This document shows positions 49,861 to 58,470 of a stretch of DNA of 64,000 nt, one piece after another. Location: positions 291,821-355,820 of the forward strand of contig JAAVHP010000004.1 of assembly GCA_014799665.1 (NCBI GenBank). Direction: 5' to 3'. Both the position numbers and the translations under genes were made by a program. The notes beneath the pieces are model-generated. The model ran no database searches. It was not told where the DNA came from and saw only the letters and a program-made list of their open reading frames with translations. Source of the stretch: Clostridiales bacterium. GTDB lineage: Bacteria; Bacillota; Clostridia; Christensenellales; Pumilibacteraceae. Positions within the stretch are counted from its first letter, which is position 1; every line of letters starts with the position of its first letter.

Positions 49861-49888
49861 TTGACAAATTTGCGGGGTGGGGTATAAT
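49861..49888 (+). promoter_or_regulatory. Promoter of the 49922 lipoprotein gene
   Basis: TTGACA (49861-49866), 16 bp, TATAAT (49883-49888). Confidence 0.7.
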
Positions 49889-49921
49889 ATTACTGTGAAT
49901 TTCATCTTTAAGGAGTTTATC

Positions 49922-50716
49922 ATGAAAAAGACAATCTTATCTCTTTTGTTAGCTTCGGTAGTTGCGGCGTCGGCGTTCGGCATGGTTGCGTGCGGCGATA
50001 ACGACGACGGAATAAACGGCAACACCGATCCCGCCACCATCAAGTCGGAACAGGTTGCGGACGAAGCGGCGTGGAAAGCGGCGTTCGACTATTCCGAAGT
50101 CAAGAACTATTCGTTGAAGATGACAATGGTCACCAAGCGCGGCGATTTAACTACCCGTGAAAACGAGGGAACGCTCGGTTTCGATACCGACAAATATATT
50201 TCGGAATACACGTCAAAAAGCTTGAAATACGATTATTTGACTGGTGAATACGTTAAGGAAAACGACGAGTATGTTTACGAAACATATGCCTCGCAAAGCG
50301 CGGGCGCGGTAATCGACGGCAAATACTACGAGTATGAGTACGACGACGAGGAAGAAGCTTGGTACAGAGAGGAGAGCGATGACGAGTTCGAGAATGATAT
50401 GACGAGCTTGAAAGAACTCAAAGACGCATACAACGGATATGCCAAGTTCACTTTTGAGAACGGCGCGTATACCGCTACGTTTAACGAAGACGATAACGAG
50501 TACGCCAAAAATATCGCGACGAAAATTACCATAAAAATCAAGGACGGTAAGGTAATTTACGTTTCTTACTTGGAAGAATACGATATGATTATGGACGAGG
50601 ACGGCGAAGAAACCGAACATAACTCGTATGAGCAAACCCTGCTTATCTACGGCGTAGGCACTACTATGGTTGGCGTCCCCGCAGAGTACAAAGAGTACGA
50701 AGAGGATGCGGAATAA
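49922..50716 (+). CDS. Lipoprotein of unknown function
   Basis: 264 aa from ATG 49922, with AAGGAG seven bases upstream. Signal peptide KKTILSLLLASVVAASAFG ends in the lipobox GMVAC (Cys about 24). The mature part is acidic and Tyr-rich (EYEYDDEEEAWYREE), a beta-rich LolA/LppX-like shape by composition, with no named domain. Exported and anchored to the outer face of the membrane. Own promoter and terminator. Confidence 0.75.
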   Translation: MKKTILSLLLASVVAASAFGMVACGDNDDGINGNTDPATIKSEQVADEAAWKAAFDYSEVKNYSLKMTMVTKRGDLTTRENEGTLGFDTDKYISEYTSKSLKYDYLTGEYVKENDEYVYETYASQSAGAVIDGKYYEYEYDDEEEAWYREESDDEFENDMTSLKELKDAYNGYAKFTFENGAYTATFNEDDNEYAKNIATKITIKIKDGKVIYVSYLEEYDMIMDEDGEETEHNSYEQTLLIYGVGTTMVGVPAEYKEYEEDAE

Positions 50717-50732
50717 TCAATAATCATACATA

Positions 50733-50777
50733 AAAACAACCGCTCTCGTGAGATAAACGAGGACGGTTGTTTTTTTA
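50733..50777 (+). terminator. Terminator of the 49922 gene
   Basis: ACAACCGCTCTCGT pairs with ACGAGGACGGTTGT (one mismatch) and is followed by seven T. Confidence 0.85.
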
Positions 50778-50849
50778 TAAAGTGAATGATATTGTTTAGT
50801 AATTACACCCTCCCCCAAGGGGTAGGTTAATAACGCAACGAAATTAATC

Positions 50850-50929
50850 GGGTGGAAAACAACTACAAATTATCTAAGTCCACACACGACACTAAAAGTT
50901 TCTTGCCTACTTCTTTTCAAAGAAGTAGG
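50850..50929. repeat. Long copy of the CTACTTCTTT repeat
   Basis: AATCGGGTGG, a spacer with CACACGACACTAAAAGTTTCTTG, and CCTACTTCTTT-TC-AAAGAAGTAGG (50906-50929) directly abutting the stop codon of the leftward aminopeptidase gene, where it can act as its terminator. Confidence 0.75.
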
Positions 50930-52162
50930 TTACTCGAAATCTTTTGTGAAGTTGCCGTTTTCAAAGACCTTCAAAGTTTTGCCGTCCTTGGTAAGCGCGG
51001 TGATTTCGAGGTCCTTGGTGCCGACCATAAAATCGACGTGCACGTCGCTGTCGTTAAGCCCGTGCTTTTTGAGCTCGGCTTTTTCTATATCCTCGCCGCC
51101 CTTAACGCAAGTGGGGTAGGCTTTACCGATAGCGAAATGACAGCTCGCGTTCTCGTCGAACAGCGTTTCGTAGAATAACGTGTGCAGCTTGCTTATGGGC
51201 GAGTCGTAGGGCACGAGCGCGATCTCACCGAGACTGTGGCTGCCCTCGTCCGTTTCGATTATGCCTTTGAGTACGTATCCGTTCGTCTTTGCCGAGTAGT
51301 CGACTATGCGCCCGCCTTTTAGCGTGAGCGACAGCCCCTCTATGATCTTGCCCTGATAGCATAGCGGCATGGACGCCTTGATAACGCCGTCTATGCGGTT
51401 GCAGTCGGGTGCGGAGAACACTTCCTCGGTCGGCATATTCGCGTTAAAGATCATGCCGTTGCACTCCTCCGCGCCGCCCGCGAAAATATAGTTCTCGGGC
51501 AGACCGACGGTGACGTCGGTGCCCAGCTTGTTCTTGTAGGTGAGCGATACGATATTCGCGGCGTTGAGCTTATCCGATCGGCTTTTGAGCTCCGCCGCGT
51601 GCTTCTTCCACGCCTCGACGGGATCGTCGTTATTGACACGCGTCGTCTTGGCAATGTACTTGGCAAGTTTTTTGTACGCTTCGCGCGGTTTGAGATCGGG
51701 GAACATGAGCGTCGCCCAATCGGGATGCGGGTAGGCGATTATCGACCACTTAACGCGATTGGACATCGACTTTTCGTAGTAGCGTGCAAGCCCTTTCATG
51801 TCCGCGCGGCGCGATGAAGTGATCTTGGCGGCGTCGGCGTCTTTGAGCCCGTTCGGGTCCTCACAAATAACGTTGATAACGCACCCGTTCACGTCGGCGA
51901 AATAATTGCGCTCCTCGTACACGAACTGTGGTTTGTTGGTCAGCGTTTCGGTCGCTTGATATGCGAAATCGAGTTTGTCGAGCTCGCCGTCGCGGTACTT
52001 AACGTGCACGCGCTTGGCGCCGCGCTCGTAGCACAGCTTGACTATCTCGTGCGTGAGCTCTACGGCGTACACCGACGAGATAACCAGCACTTCTTCGCCT
52101 TTCTGAACGTTTACGCCCGAATGCACTACCGCTTTCGCGAGCGCCTTATTGAATTTTTTCAT
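50930..52162 (-). CDS. M29-family aminopeptidase
   Basis: 410 aa, the family norm. The N-terminal domain contains GVNVQKGEEVLVIS, and the C-terminal catalytic half shows the M29 metal-ligand segments (FAGGAEECNGMIFNANMPTEE with Glu; IIETDEGSHSLGEIALVPYD with Glu and His; FYETLFDENASCHFAIG with Glu and His; HVDFMVGTKDLEI with His and Asp). It removes N-terminal residues from peptides in the cytoplasm using two metal ions. GGAGG before ATG; 12 bp after the fumarase beta gene, so it is the last gene of that operon. A hairpin repeat touches its stop. Confidence 0.92.
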   Translation of the reverse strand: MKKFNKALAKAVVHSGVNVQKGEEVLVISSVYAVELTHEIVKLCYERGAKRVHVKYRDGELDKLDFAYQATETLTNKPQFVYEERNYFADVNGCVINVICEDPNGLKDADAAKITSSRRADMKGLARYYEKSMSNRVKWSIIAYPHPDWATLMFPDLKPREAYKKLAKYIAKTTRVNNDDPVEAWKKHAAELKSRSDKLNAANIVSLTYKNKLGTDVTVGLPENYIFAGGAEECNGMIFNANMPTEEVFSAPDCNRIDGVIKASMPLCYQGKIIEGLSLTLKGGRIVDYSAKTNGYVLKGIIETDEGSHSLGEIALVPYDSPISKLHTLFYETLFDENASCHFAIGKAYPTCVKGGEDIEKAELKKHGLNDSDVHVDFMVGTKDLEITALTKDGKTLKVFENGNFTKDFE

Positions 52163-52174
52163 ATATCCTCCAAA

Positions 52175-52678
52175 CTATTTTATACTTACTATTACGGGAA
52201 AGTCGGTTACTTCGAGCTTGTATACCGCTTCGCAACCGAGATCGGGATAGGCGACAAGCTCGCACGACTTGACTCGGCTCTGGTACAGCGCCGCCGCGCC
52301 GCCTATCGCCGAAAAATACACCGCGCCGTTATCCTTTATAGCTTGTGTAACCGCGGCGTTTCTTACCCCTTTGCCGATCATGACTTTCAGTCCGTTTTCT
52401 ATCAGTAGCGGAGTGACCTTATCCATGCGCCCGCTGGTGGTCGGTCCGCAGCTGCCTATGGGCTTGCCCTCGGGCGCAGGCGTAGGTCCGCAATAGTAGA
52501 TCGCCGCGCCGTCGAGCGCGAACGGCAATTGCTCGCCGTGCTCGATAGCGTAAGCCATGCGCTTGTGTGCCTGGTCGCGCGCGGTATACACCGTGCCGTT
52601 GAGCGAAACCACTTCGCTCACGACGAGCGTTTGTATTTGCTTAGAAGTAAGAGGAAGTTTTAACTGTTTGTTTGACAT
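52175..52678 (-). CDS. fumB: Fumarate hydratase class I, beta subunit
   Basis: 167 aa. Matches the C-terminal (beta) part of class I Fe-S fumarase/tartrate dehydratase: LPLTSKQIQTLVVSEVVSLN at the start, YCGPTPAPEGKPIGSCGPTTSGRMD (substrate-binding) in the middle, and MIGKG. It pairs with the alpha subunit encoded 15 bp upstream to hydrate fumarate to malate. The symbol follows common usage for two-subunit fumarases and is not certain. Confidence 0.9.
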   Translation of the reverse strand: MSNKQLKLPLTSKQIQTLVVSEVVSLNGTVYTARDQAHKRMAYAIEHGEQLPFALDGAAIYYCGPTPAPEGKPIGSCGPTTSGRMDKVTPLLIENGLKVMIGKGVRNAAVTQAIKDNGAVYFSAIGGAAALYQSRVKSCELVAYPDLGCEAVYKLEVTDFPVIVSIK

Positions 52679-52693
52679 AACTATTCCAAAAAC

Positions 52694-53515
52694 CTATATC
52701 ACTACTTTACCGTGCCGCATACTGTGGCATTGAAGATTGACGGCTACGGGCAGCATACCGATATGCGTGGGTGCGGTCTCGATATTGACGGCGAGCGCGG
52801 TGACCTTGCCGCCGAGCGCGCCCACGCCGATCCCCAAGTCGTTGACCTTTTGCAAAATTCGTTTTTCCAGCTCGGCGATATCCTCGCGCGGGTTCGCGTT
52901 CCCCACGCCGCGGAGTATGGCGCGTTTGGACAGCATACACGACGTTTCGGTCACGCCACCTATACCTACACCGACCACGAGCGGGGGACAGGCGTTGCGC
53001 CCGCCTTTCTCCACCGCGTCGACAACTGCGTTTACTATTCCGTCGTTGCCGTCGGCAGGGGTGAGCATATACAGTTTGGACATATTCTCACTGCCCGCGC
53101 CCTTGGCGAGGTATGTAATTTCGAGCTTGTCGCCAGCGACGATTTCCGTCTCGATAATAGCCGGCGTGTTGTCGCCCGTGTTCAGCCGAGTGATAGGATC
53201 GGCGACAGACTTGCGCGCAGTTGTGTACGCCTTTTTTACCGCGGACTGCAATGCGGCGTTAAGCCCGTTTATATGTAAGTCCTCGCCCAGCCGAACGAAG
53301 AAAACCGCTTGCCCCGTGTCTTGACAGCAGTACACGCGGTCGCGTTCGGCTATCTTGTTGTTCTCGACGATAAGCGCGGCGGCGGTGCGTTCGAGTTCGC
53401 TGTTCGTCGCGATATTTTCGAGCGCGGAAGTTACCGCGCGGTCGGGAACGGTAAGACACTCGGTTATGAGCGCCGATACTTTTTCGATTATTTCACTTTG
53501 GTCGATAGTTCTCAT
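52694..53515 (-). CDS. fumA: Fumarate hydratase class I, alpha subunit
   Basis: 273 aa from ATG 53515 (MRTIDQSEIIEKV), the family-typical start; longer frames upstream would cross the promoter. The Fe-S cluster ligands are in YCCQDTGQAVFFVRLG (Cys about 69), and later Cys in ARNACPPLVVGVGIGG and TSCMLSKRA. The [4Fe-4S] cluster binds fumarate. A -10 box ends 9 bp before the ATG, so the leader is only about 2 nt. First gene of a fumA-fumB-aminopeptidase operon and divergent from the walJ-like gene. Confidence 0.9.
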   Translation of the reverse strand: MRTIDQSEIIEKVSALITECLTVPDRAVTSALENIATNSELERTAAALIVENNKIAERDRVYCCQDTGQAVFFVRLGEDLHINGLNAALQSAVKKAYTTARKSVADPITRLNTGDNTPAIIETEIVAGDKLEITYLAKGAGSENMSKLYMLTPADGNDGIVNAVVDAVEKGGRNACPPLVVGVGIGGVTETSCMLSKRAILRGVGNANPREDIAELEKRILQKVNDLGIGVGALGGKVTALAVNIETAPTHIGMLPVAVNLQCHSMRHGKVVI

Positions 53516-53523
53516 TTGGTTAT

Positions 53524-53552
53524 ATTCTAACATATCGCGCGCGCAATGGCAA
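53524..53552 (-). promoter_or_regulatory. Near-leaderless promoter of the fumarase operon
   Basis: On the minus strand TTGCCA (53547-53552), 17 bp, TAGAAT (53524-53529); the expected start is near 53517. Confidence 0.6.
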
Positions 53553-53562
53553 TTAAAATTAC

Positions 53563-53591
53563 TTGATTTTGATTTACCGATAATATATAAT
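53563..53591 (+). promoter_or_regulatory. Leaderless-type promoter of the walJ-like operon
   Basis: TTGATT (53563-53568), 17 bp, TATAAT (53586-53591); ATG 53599 lies at the expected start. Confidence 0.6.
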
Positions 53592-53598
53592 AATATGT

Positions 53599-54369
53599 AT
53601 GAGCTTGAAGATTTGTTCACTCGCGTCGGGTTCGAAAGGCAACTGCTGTTTCGTGTCCGACGGGCATACCGATATTCTTATCGACCTCGGGATTTCGACG
53701 GCGCGCGCCGAAAAATGCTTGCGCGTTTTGGGCTGCGATCCCGACGCCATTTCGGTATGCGTTACGCACTCGCATTCGGACCATATCGGCGGGCTCAAAA
53801 CCTATAACAAAAAGCACCCGTCCGTCAAGGTCTTTTGCCAGCGTGAGAGCGAGTACGCTATCAAGCGGTCTGCGGGCGTTACGCCCGAGGTCGCACCGCG
53901 CGAGTTCAATATAGGCACGCTCACCGTTACGGCTATCGAAGCGCTCCATGACGTGCCGTGCTTCGGGTATATTATCTCTGACGGAAACAAGCGCGTGTCG
54001 GTCATGACCGACGTGGGTATGCTCAGCGAGAAACAACTTGTAGCGCTTTCGGCGTGCGATATAGTTATGCTTGAATCAAATCACGATAGGGATATGCTGC
54101 GCGCCAATCCCACGTACACGCCCATGCTGAAAGCGCGTATAGCGTCCAGTCACGGGCATTTGTCCAACGCCGCTTGCGCCGACGCGTGCGCATTCCTCGC
54201 GGCGAACGGTGTTAGGAATTTTATTCTTGCGCACTTGTCAGAGGAGAATAACACTCAACAGCTTGCGCTCGACGAGGTGAAGAAAGCTCTGGACAAAACA
54301 GGCGTTGACGGCGTGCGAGTTGTCGCCGCTACGCAGAACGAAATGACGGGGCTGTTTGTGGTATGCTGA
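53599..54369 (+). CDS. MBL-fold hydrolase, WalJ/YycJ type
   Basis: 256 aa. Metallo-beta-lactamase fold with the HSHSDHIGG metal motif (about 55-63), later His in ALHDVPCFGY (about 117), Asp in MTDVGML and His in SSHGHLSN. Length and the start SLKICSLASGSKGNCCFVSDG match WalJ (YycJ), a nuclease-like protein linked to cell-wall and DNA-repair control in Bacillota. The downstream genes lead to rlmH, as in walJ loci. Probably leaderless; overlaps the next gene by 7 bp. Confidence 0.85.
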   Translation: MSLKICSLASGSKGNCCFVSDGHTDILIDLGISTARAEKCLRVLGCDPDAISVCVTHSHSDHIGGLKTYNKKHPSVKVFCQRESEYAIKRSAGVTPEVAPREFNIGTLTVTAIEALHDVPCFGYIISDGNKRVSVMTDVGMLSEKQLVALSACDIVMLESNHDRDMLRANPTYTPMLKARIASSHGHLSNAACADACAFLAANGVRNFILAHLSEENNTQQLALDEVKKALDKTGVDGVRVVAATQNEMTGLFVVC

Positions 54370-55430
54370 AAAGACCGACTTCGCCGCGCAAATACGATTA
54401 CTGCTCGGCTTGCACTTTCTATCTCGGTGCGATAATATCGACGCTTATTTGCCAAGCTACGGCGGGCGTGTTGTCGGCAGGGCTTGCGGGGAGCTTTCCC
54501 GATATAGCCAAGAACGGTGATTTCAATACGGCGTTTATGATCTTCGTTCAGGTCGTGAACGGCGCGTTCATTTTCTTTTTCAGCTGGCTCAATAACTATA
54601 AATTCGACTTTACGCTGTTTGCCGATAAAGCGCAGAAAAAAAGCAAGCTTTTTTACGTTGCGCTTTTCGTCGTGCCCGTGCTTTGCGCGGGACTGCTACT
54701 TACGGGAATGTACCTGCCCACCGTTTGGTACGGCTATTTTACGACGTACGTGCTTAAAATGTCGCCCGACATAGGCAATATAAGTATAGACACAAGCTCG
54801 GCGCTAGCCATGCTGATTATCGCTTCGGTATTCCTTGCGCCCGTGTGCGAGGAAATAATATACCGCGGTGTGCTCGCTACGGGGCTGAGGAAAAAGAAGT
54901 CCGCGACCGTTGCGATCGTGCTGTCCGCACTCGCGTTCATGCTAATGCACATGAGCCCCGCGCAGGTCGTTTTCCAATTCGCGCTCGGCGCGGTGTCGGC
55001 GTTTATACTACTAAAAAGCGGACGGCTCTTGCCGTCGATCTTGCTTCACGCAACGGCTAACTCGCTCGCGCTCGTTATCGACCTTACGCCGCTCGGCGCC
55101 GGGCTCGGCGACTGCGTAGCGTGGCTTACGAACAATATAGCGGCGGCGTTCTTTATTACGCTCGGGCTTTTCGTTGCGTGCGGCGCGATTATTTTCGTGC
55201 TTGTGTGGTTCGGTTTTAACTTGGGTAAAACGCAAGAAAAAACGGAAGCCGAAGGGCAAGCGAATCCGTCCGCCGACGGCGAAAGCGGCGAGCAAAAAGC
55301 GCCCGAAGCCGTTAAGCGCGACGAGATCATCTCGGCGGCGCGCGATAGGGAAGGTAAGGTCAGGTTCTTTATAGGTATTGGGATCTGTGCGCTGCTATTG
55401 ATTGTCAATCTTGTAGCGGGGTATTTTTGA
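54363..55430 (+). CDS. CPBP-family intramembrane metalloprotease 1
   Basis: 355 aa with about eight membrane helices. CPBP (CAAX protease/bacteriocin-processing) motifs: EEIIYRG (about 162-168) and HMSPAQVVFQFALGAVSAF plus LHATANSLALV. The two Glu and the His are the expected metal ligands. A charged linker (about 280-335) precedes the last helix. It may process membrane proteins or peptides. ATG overlaps the MBL-fold gene (ATGCTGA) and its stop overlaps the next CPBP gene (TGATG). Confidence 0.85.
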   Translation: MLKRPTSPRKYDYCSACTFYLGAIISTLICQATAGVLSAGLAGSFPDIAKNGDFNTAFMIFVQVVNGAFIFFFSWLNNYKFDFTLFADKAQKKSKLFYVALFVVPVLCAGLLLTGMYLPTVWYGYFTTYVLKMSPDIGNISIDTSSALAMLIIASVFLAPVCEEIIYRGVLATGLRKKKSATVAIVLSALAFMLMHMSPAQVVFQFALGAVSAFILLKSGRLLPSILLHATANSLALVIDLTPLGAGLGDCVAWLTNNIAAAFFITLGLFVACGAIIFVLVWFGFNLGKTQEKTEAEGQANPSADGESGEQKAPEAVKRDEIISAARDREGKVRFFIGIGICALLLIVNLVAGYF

Positions 55431-56494
55431 TGACGCCGCTGTGGTTAAAACGCGACTGCCGCGCGGTTTCGCTCGCGCTGTGCTCGGCTATAATCGGCGT
55501 GGTGGTTATGCGCATAATCACGTACTTTGCGCCGCTCCCGTACTCGACATACGGCGACGAAATCTTGCAGTCGGCGGTGTTCTCCATCCCTACGCAATTA
55601 CTGTTCTTTTTGGCGATACCGTTTTGCATATACAAGTTCTACGGCGGGCGCACGGTCAAGCAAACGCTCGAATTTTCGTCCGTCGGGCGGTTCAGGGCGT
55701 ACTATCTTTTGGCTATACCGCTTGGCGTGTGCGTGTACTTCCTTACGATAGGAATATCGTCGGCGTGGTCGGGACTGCTGTCGCTTACGGGGTACGTGTC
55801 CAGTTCGAGCTCGCTCGATAAGCCGACCGAGTTCGCGGCGTGGATGCTCATAACCGAAATTTTTCTTACGGCGGTACTGCCCGCGGTGTGCGAGGAATTC
55901 GTCATGCGCGGCGGACTGCTTACAACGGCTAAGCGCTCGTTCAAAACCGTTTTTTGCGTCGTGCTGTGCGGCGTAATTTTCGGGTTGTTCCACCAAAATA
56001 TTCGGCAGGTGTTTTACACCTCGCTGTTCGGCGCGCTCGCGGCGTTCTTAACGCTCAAAACCAAAAGCCTGTACCCCGCAATGCTGATGCACTTCGTCAA
56101 TAATTTCATGAGCGTGTATATCGACTACGCGAGCGACTACGGCTTTTTCGGCGGCAACATTTTCTCGGTAATGGGCGCGCTGCCGAGCTGGATGCTCGCG
56201 CTGCTGTTCATGATAGTGGCTGTGGCGGCTGCGGCGCTCGTCGTGTTCATGCTCTACCTCGAAGATAAGCGGGTGATAGGCGCGCGCCGCGAAGCGGTAC
56301 GGCGCATTGCCGCGACGACTGCGGACGAGCCCGACCGTGCGGCTGCGCTCGAACGCGAGCTAGAACACGGCTTGGCGAGCTACCGCAAGCCTCGATACAA
56401 GATCGAAACGGCGGATATAATAGTGGGCGTGTCGGTGTGCGCCGTCGCGCTGTGTACGACTGTGTTTACCTACGTTTGGGGGTTCATGTATTGA
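55430..56494 (+). CDS. CPBP-family intramembrane metalloprotease 2
   Basis: 354 aa from ATG 55430; TTG 55427 is an in-frame alternative. About eight membrane helices. Motifs EEFVMRGGLL (about 160-169), FGLFHQNIRQVFYTSLFGAL (about 187-206) and LMHFVNNFMSVYID. A paralogue of the preceding gene with low identity outside the motifs. A cytoplasmic charged loop (about 285-325) precedes the last helix. The two genes occupy the position between walJ and rlmH that a serine protease (HtrA type) takes in B. subtilis. Confidence 0.85.
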   Translation: MTPLWLKRDCRAVSLALCSAIIGVVVMRIITYFAPLPYSTYGDEILQSAVFSIPTQLLFFLAIPFCIYKFYGGRTVKQTLEFSSVGRFRAYYLLAIPLGVCVYFLTIGISSAWSGLLSLTGYVSSSSSLDKPTEFAAWMLITEIFLTAVLPAVCEEFVMRGGLLTTAKRSFKTVFCVVLCGVIFGLFHQNIRQVFYTSLFGALAAFLTLKTKSLYPAMLMHFVNNFMSVYIDYASDYGFFGGNIFSVMGALPSWMLALLFMIVAVAAAALVVFMLYLEDKRVIGARREAVRRIAATTADEPDRAAALERELEHGLASYRKPRYKIETADIIVGVSVCAVALCTTVFTYVWGFMY

Positions 56495-56928
56495 AAAAGA
56501 TAAAAATTGTGTGCGTGGGCAAAGCGAGTAAATCGTTTTGCCGCGACGGGTGCGACGAGTACCTTAAACGCCTGAAAGGCTTTTTCGACGTGAGCGTTAC
56601 AGAGATACCCGAACAGCCCACGATAAAAAAGGAATGCGACGAAATCATAAAGAGGGTGGATTCGCCGTGCGTGCTCATGGATATAGGCGGCGACTGTGTT
56701 TCGAGCGAGGAGCTCAGCAATATCGTCAAGACAGAGCTCGAACGAAGCGATACTCTGTATTTCGTTATAGGCGGGGCGAGCGGCGTGGACGAGCGCGTGC
56801 GTGAGATCGCAAAACGGCGCATATCGTTCGGGCGCGTGACCTATCCGCACCAGCTCTGTCGGCTGTTATTGTGCGAGCAATTGTACCGCGCCGCGACGAT
56901 CATAAAGGGCGTTCCGTATCATAAATAA
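56491..56928 (+). CDS. rlmH: 23S rRNA (pseudouridine-1915 N3)-methyltransferase
   Basis: 145 aa from TTG 56491 (LKKIKIVCVGKASK), slightly shorter than the usual 155-160. The TTG overlaps the stop of the CPBP gene, and GGGGG lies upstream. SPOUT knot motifs: FVIGGASGVDERV (about 100-112), ISFGRVTYPHQLCRLLLCEQ and the terminal GVPYHK. It methylates pseudouridine 1915 in helix 69 of 23S rRNA on the assembled ribosome. Confidence 0.92.
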   Translation: MKKIKIVCVGKASKSFCRDGCDEYLKRLKGFFDVSVTEIPEQPTIKKECDEIIKRVDSPCVLMDIGGDCVSSEELSNIVKTELERSDTLYFVIGGASGVDERVREIAKRRISFGRVTYPHQLCRLLLCEQLYRAATIIKGVPYHK

Positions 56929-56933
56929 TTTGG

Positions 56934-57042
56934 AATTAAGAATTCAGAATTAAGAATTGAGGGCTCGCTTCGCTCGTGAAACATCTAATCACCACTCAGT
57001 GGTCAATAATTCTGAATTCTACATTCTCAATTCTTAATTTTA
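56934..57042. repeat. AT-rich imperfect inverted repeat
   Basis: AATTAAGAATTCAGAATTAAGAATTGAG at the left and its imperfect complement at the right (57007-57040) enclose CTCGCTTCGCTCG and a perfect ACCACT-C-AGTGGT palindrome. It fills the gap after rlmH and resembles a small foldback (MITE-like) repeat. Confidence 0.5.
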
Positions 57043-57058
57043 GATAATATACTATACT

Positions 57059-57862
57059 ATGTATTTGGTAGAACAGGTATATAACGCATTGTCGGCTTCG
57101 TCTGCCGACGTGACCTCGATCGGCAAGAGCGTGAGCGGACTCGACATACTCTGCGCACATCTCGGTTCGTACTCTACGCCGCAAGTCATAATCACAGCTG
57201 GCATACACGCGCGCGAATGCTACACCGCGCTAGTCGTTCTCAGACAAATCGAAGTGTGGCGTAACACGGTCGGCGGCGTGTACTTCATTCCGTTGGTCAA
57301 CCCCGACGGCGCGATATTCTTCGAGAGCGGCGAAACGTTGGGTAGCCCCGTGCTAAGTAAGTTCGCTTCGCAACATCAGTTTTGGAAAGCCAACGCGGCG
57401 GGCGTCGATCTTAACGTCAACTTCGACGCGAACTGGGGAACGGGCAAACAGAATAAGCGGGTAGTCGGTCCGTCAGATTATATCGGCGAATATCCGTTCA
57501 GCGCGCCCGAGAGTAGGGCATTGCGCGACTTCACGCTCAAAGTCAAGCCGCAGGCAACGGTCAGCTATCACGCACTCGGCGGCGAACTGTATTGGGAGTT
57601 CTTCCAGAAAGGCGAAGCACGCGTGCGCGATGAGAAGTTCGCAACCGCCGTCGCCGACTATATCGGCGTTAAAAAGGTGGACGGCGATTTGGGTTCGGCG
57701 GGCGGATACAAGGACTGGTGCATACAAACGCTCGGCATCCCTGCGGTGACTATCGAGCTCGTCGAGTACGGTAAGCATCCGCTTCTGCCCAAAAACTTCG
57801 CCGACGATATCGAGCGAAACCAATACCTGCCCGAATTTATTTTGAATTATTTATCCGATTAA
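57059..57862 (+). CDS. M14-family zinc carboxypeptidase
   Basis: 267 aa. Zinc ligands HARE (His and Glu, about 50-53) and His in VSYHALGG (about 164), with the catalytic Glu in TIELVEYG (about 238). Substrate-binding NPDGAIFF and DLNVNFDANWG are family hallmarks. No signal peptide, so it likely acts in the cytoplasm, perhaps on peptidoglycan peptides (gamma-D-Glu-mDAP type). The -10 box TATACT (57048-57053) places the start at the ATG, so the mRNA may be leaderless. Confidence 0.88.
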   Translation: MYLVEQVYNALSASSADVTSIGKSVSGLDILCAHLGSYSTPQVIITAGIHARECYTALVVLRQIEVWRNTVGGVYFIPLVNPDGAIFFESGETLGSPVLSKFASQHQFWKANAAGVDLNVNFDANWGTGKQNKRVVGPSDYIGEYPFSAPESRALRDFTLKVKPQATVSYHALGGELYWEFFQKGEARVRDEKFATAVADYIGVKKVDGDLGSAGGYKDWCIQTLGIPAVTIELVEYGKHPLLPKNFADDIERNQYLPEFILNYLSD

Positions 57863-57871
57863 AGGAAGCTT

Positions 57872-58369
57872 ATGGATACCGAAGAAGTAAAACAATACGA
57901 CGAGCGCGACGAAAGGTTCATGCGCTTGACGCTCGAAAAACTGAAAGATTGTCCGGAATGCGAAGTGCCGGTAGCCGCGATCGTCGTTCAAGGCGACGAG
58001 GTGGTGGGCGTGGGCGTGAATATGCGCAACACCGAATTCGACCCGACGGGGCACGCCGAGATCGTGGCGATACGCGACGCGGCGAAACGGTTACAGCGTT
58101 GGAATTTGGCGGAGTGCGAGCTTTACGTCACGCTCGAACCGTGCGTAATGTGCGCGGGCGCGATAGTGTACTCGCGCATAAAACGCGTGGTGTACGGCGC
58201 AAAGGATCTGCGGTTCGGCGCGTGCGGAACGGCGATAGATATTGCGCGGTGTGACAAGCTCAACCACCGCGCCGAGGTGGTCGGCGGCGTGCTCGAAAAC
58301 GAATGCCTCGCGCCCATTCAAGCGTTTTTCAAGGCGAAGCGCAAGCCCAAGGACAAGCCCGAAGATTAG
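57872..58369 (+). CDS. tadA: tRNA-specific adenosine deaminase
   Basis: 165 aa. The zinc site is HAEIVAI (His and catalytic Glu, about 58-64) with PCVMCAGAI (two Cys, about 89-97), and RIKRVVYGAKDLRFGA follows as in TadA. It converts adenosine 34 to inosine in tRNA-Arg(ACG). Ribosome binding site AAAGGAAG; 9 bp after the M14 gene. The N-terminus has a short extra acidic segment. Confidence 0.92.
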   Translation: MDTEEVKQYDERDERFMRLTLEKLKDCPECEVPVAAIVVQGDEVVGVGVNMRNTEFDPTGHAEIVAIRDAAKRLQRWNLAECELYVTLEPCVMCAGAIVYSRIKRVVYGAKDLRFGACGTAIDIARCDKLNHRAEVVGGVLENECLAPIQAFFKAKRKPKDKPED

Positions 58370-58405
58370 AAGTATATTAAATCTCGTCGAATAGCTTTGT
58401 CGGGA

Positions 58406-58434
58406 TTGACAAAAATTACGTTTTGGGATATAAT
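58406..58434 (+). promoter_or_regulatory. Promoter of the 58471 gene
   Basis: TTGACA (58406-58411), 17 bp, TATAAT (58429-58434). Confidence 0.75.
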
Positions 58435-58470
58435 TCTAACATCAGACAAGCATTATAAAGGACGGTCGTC

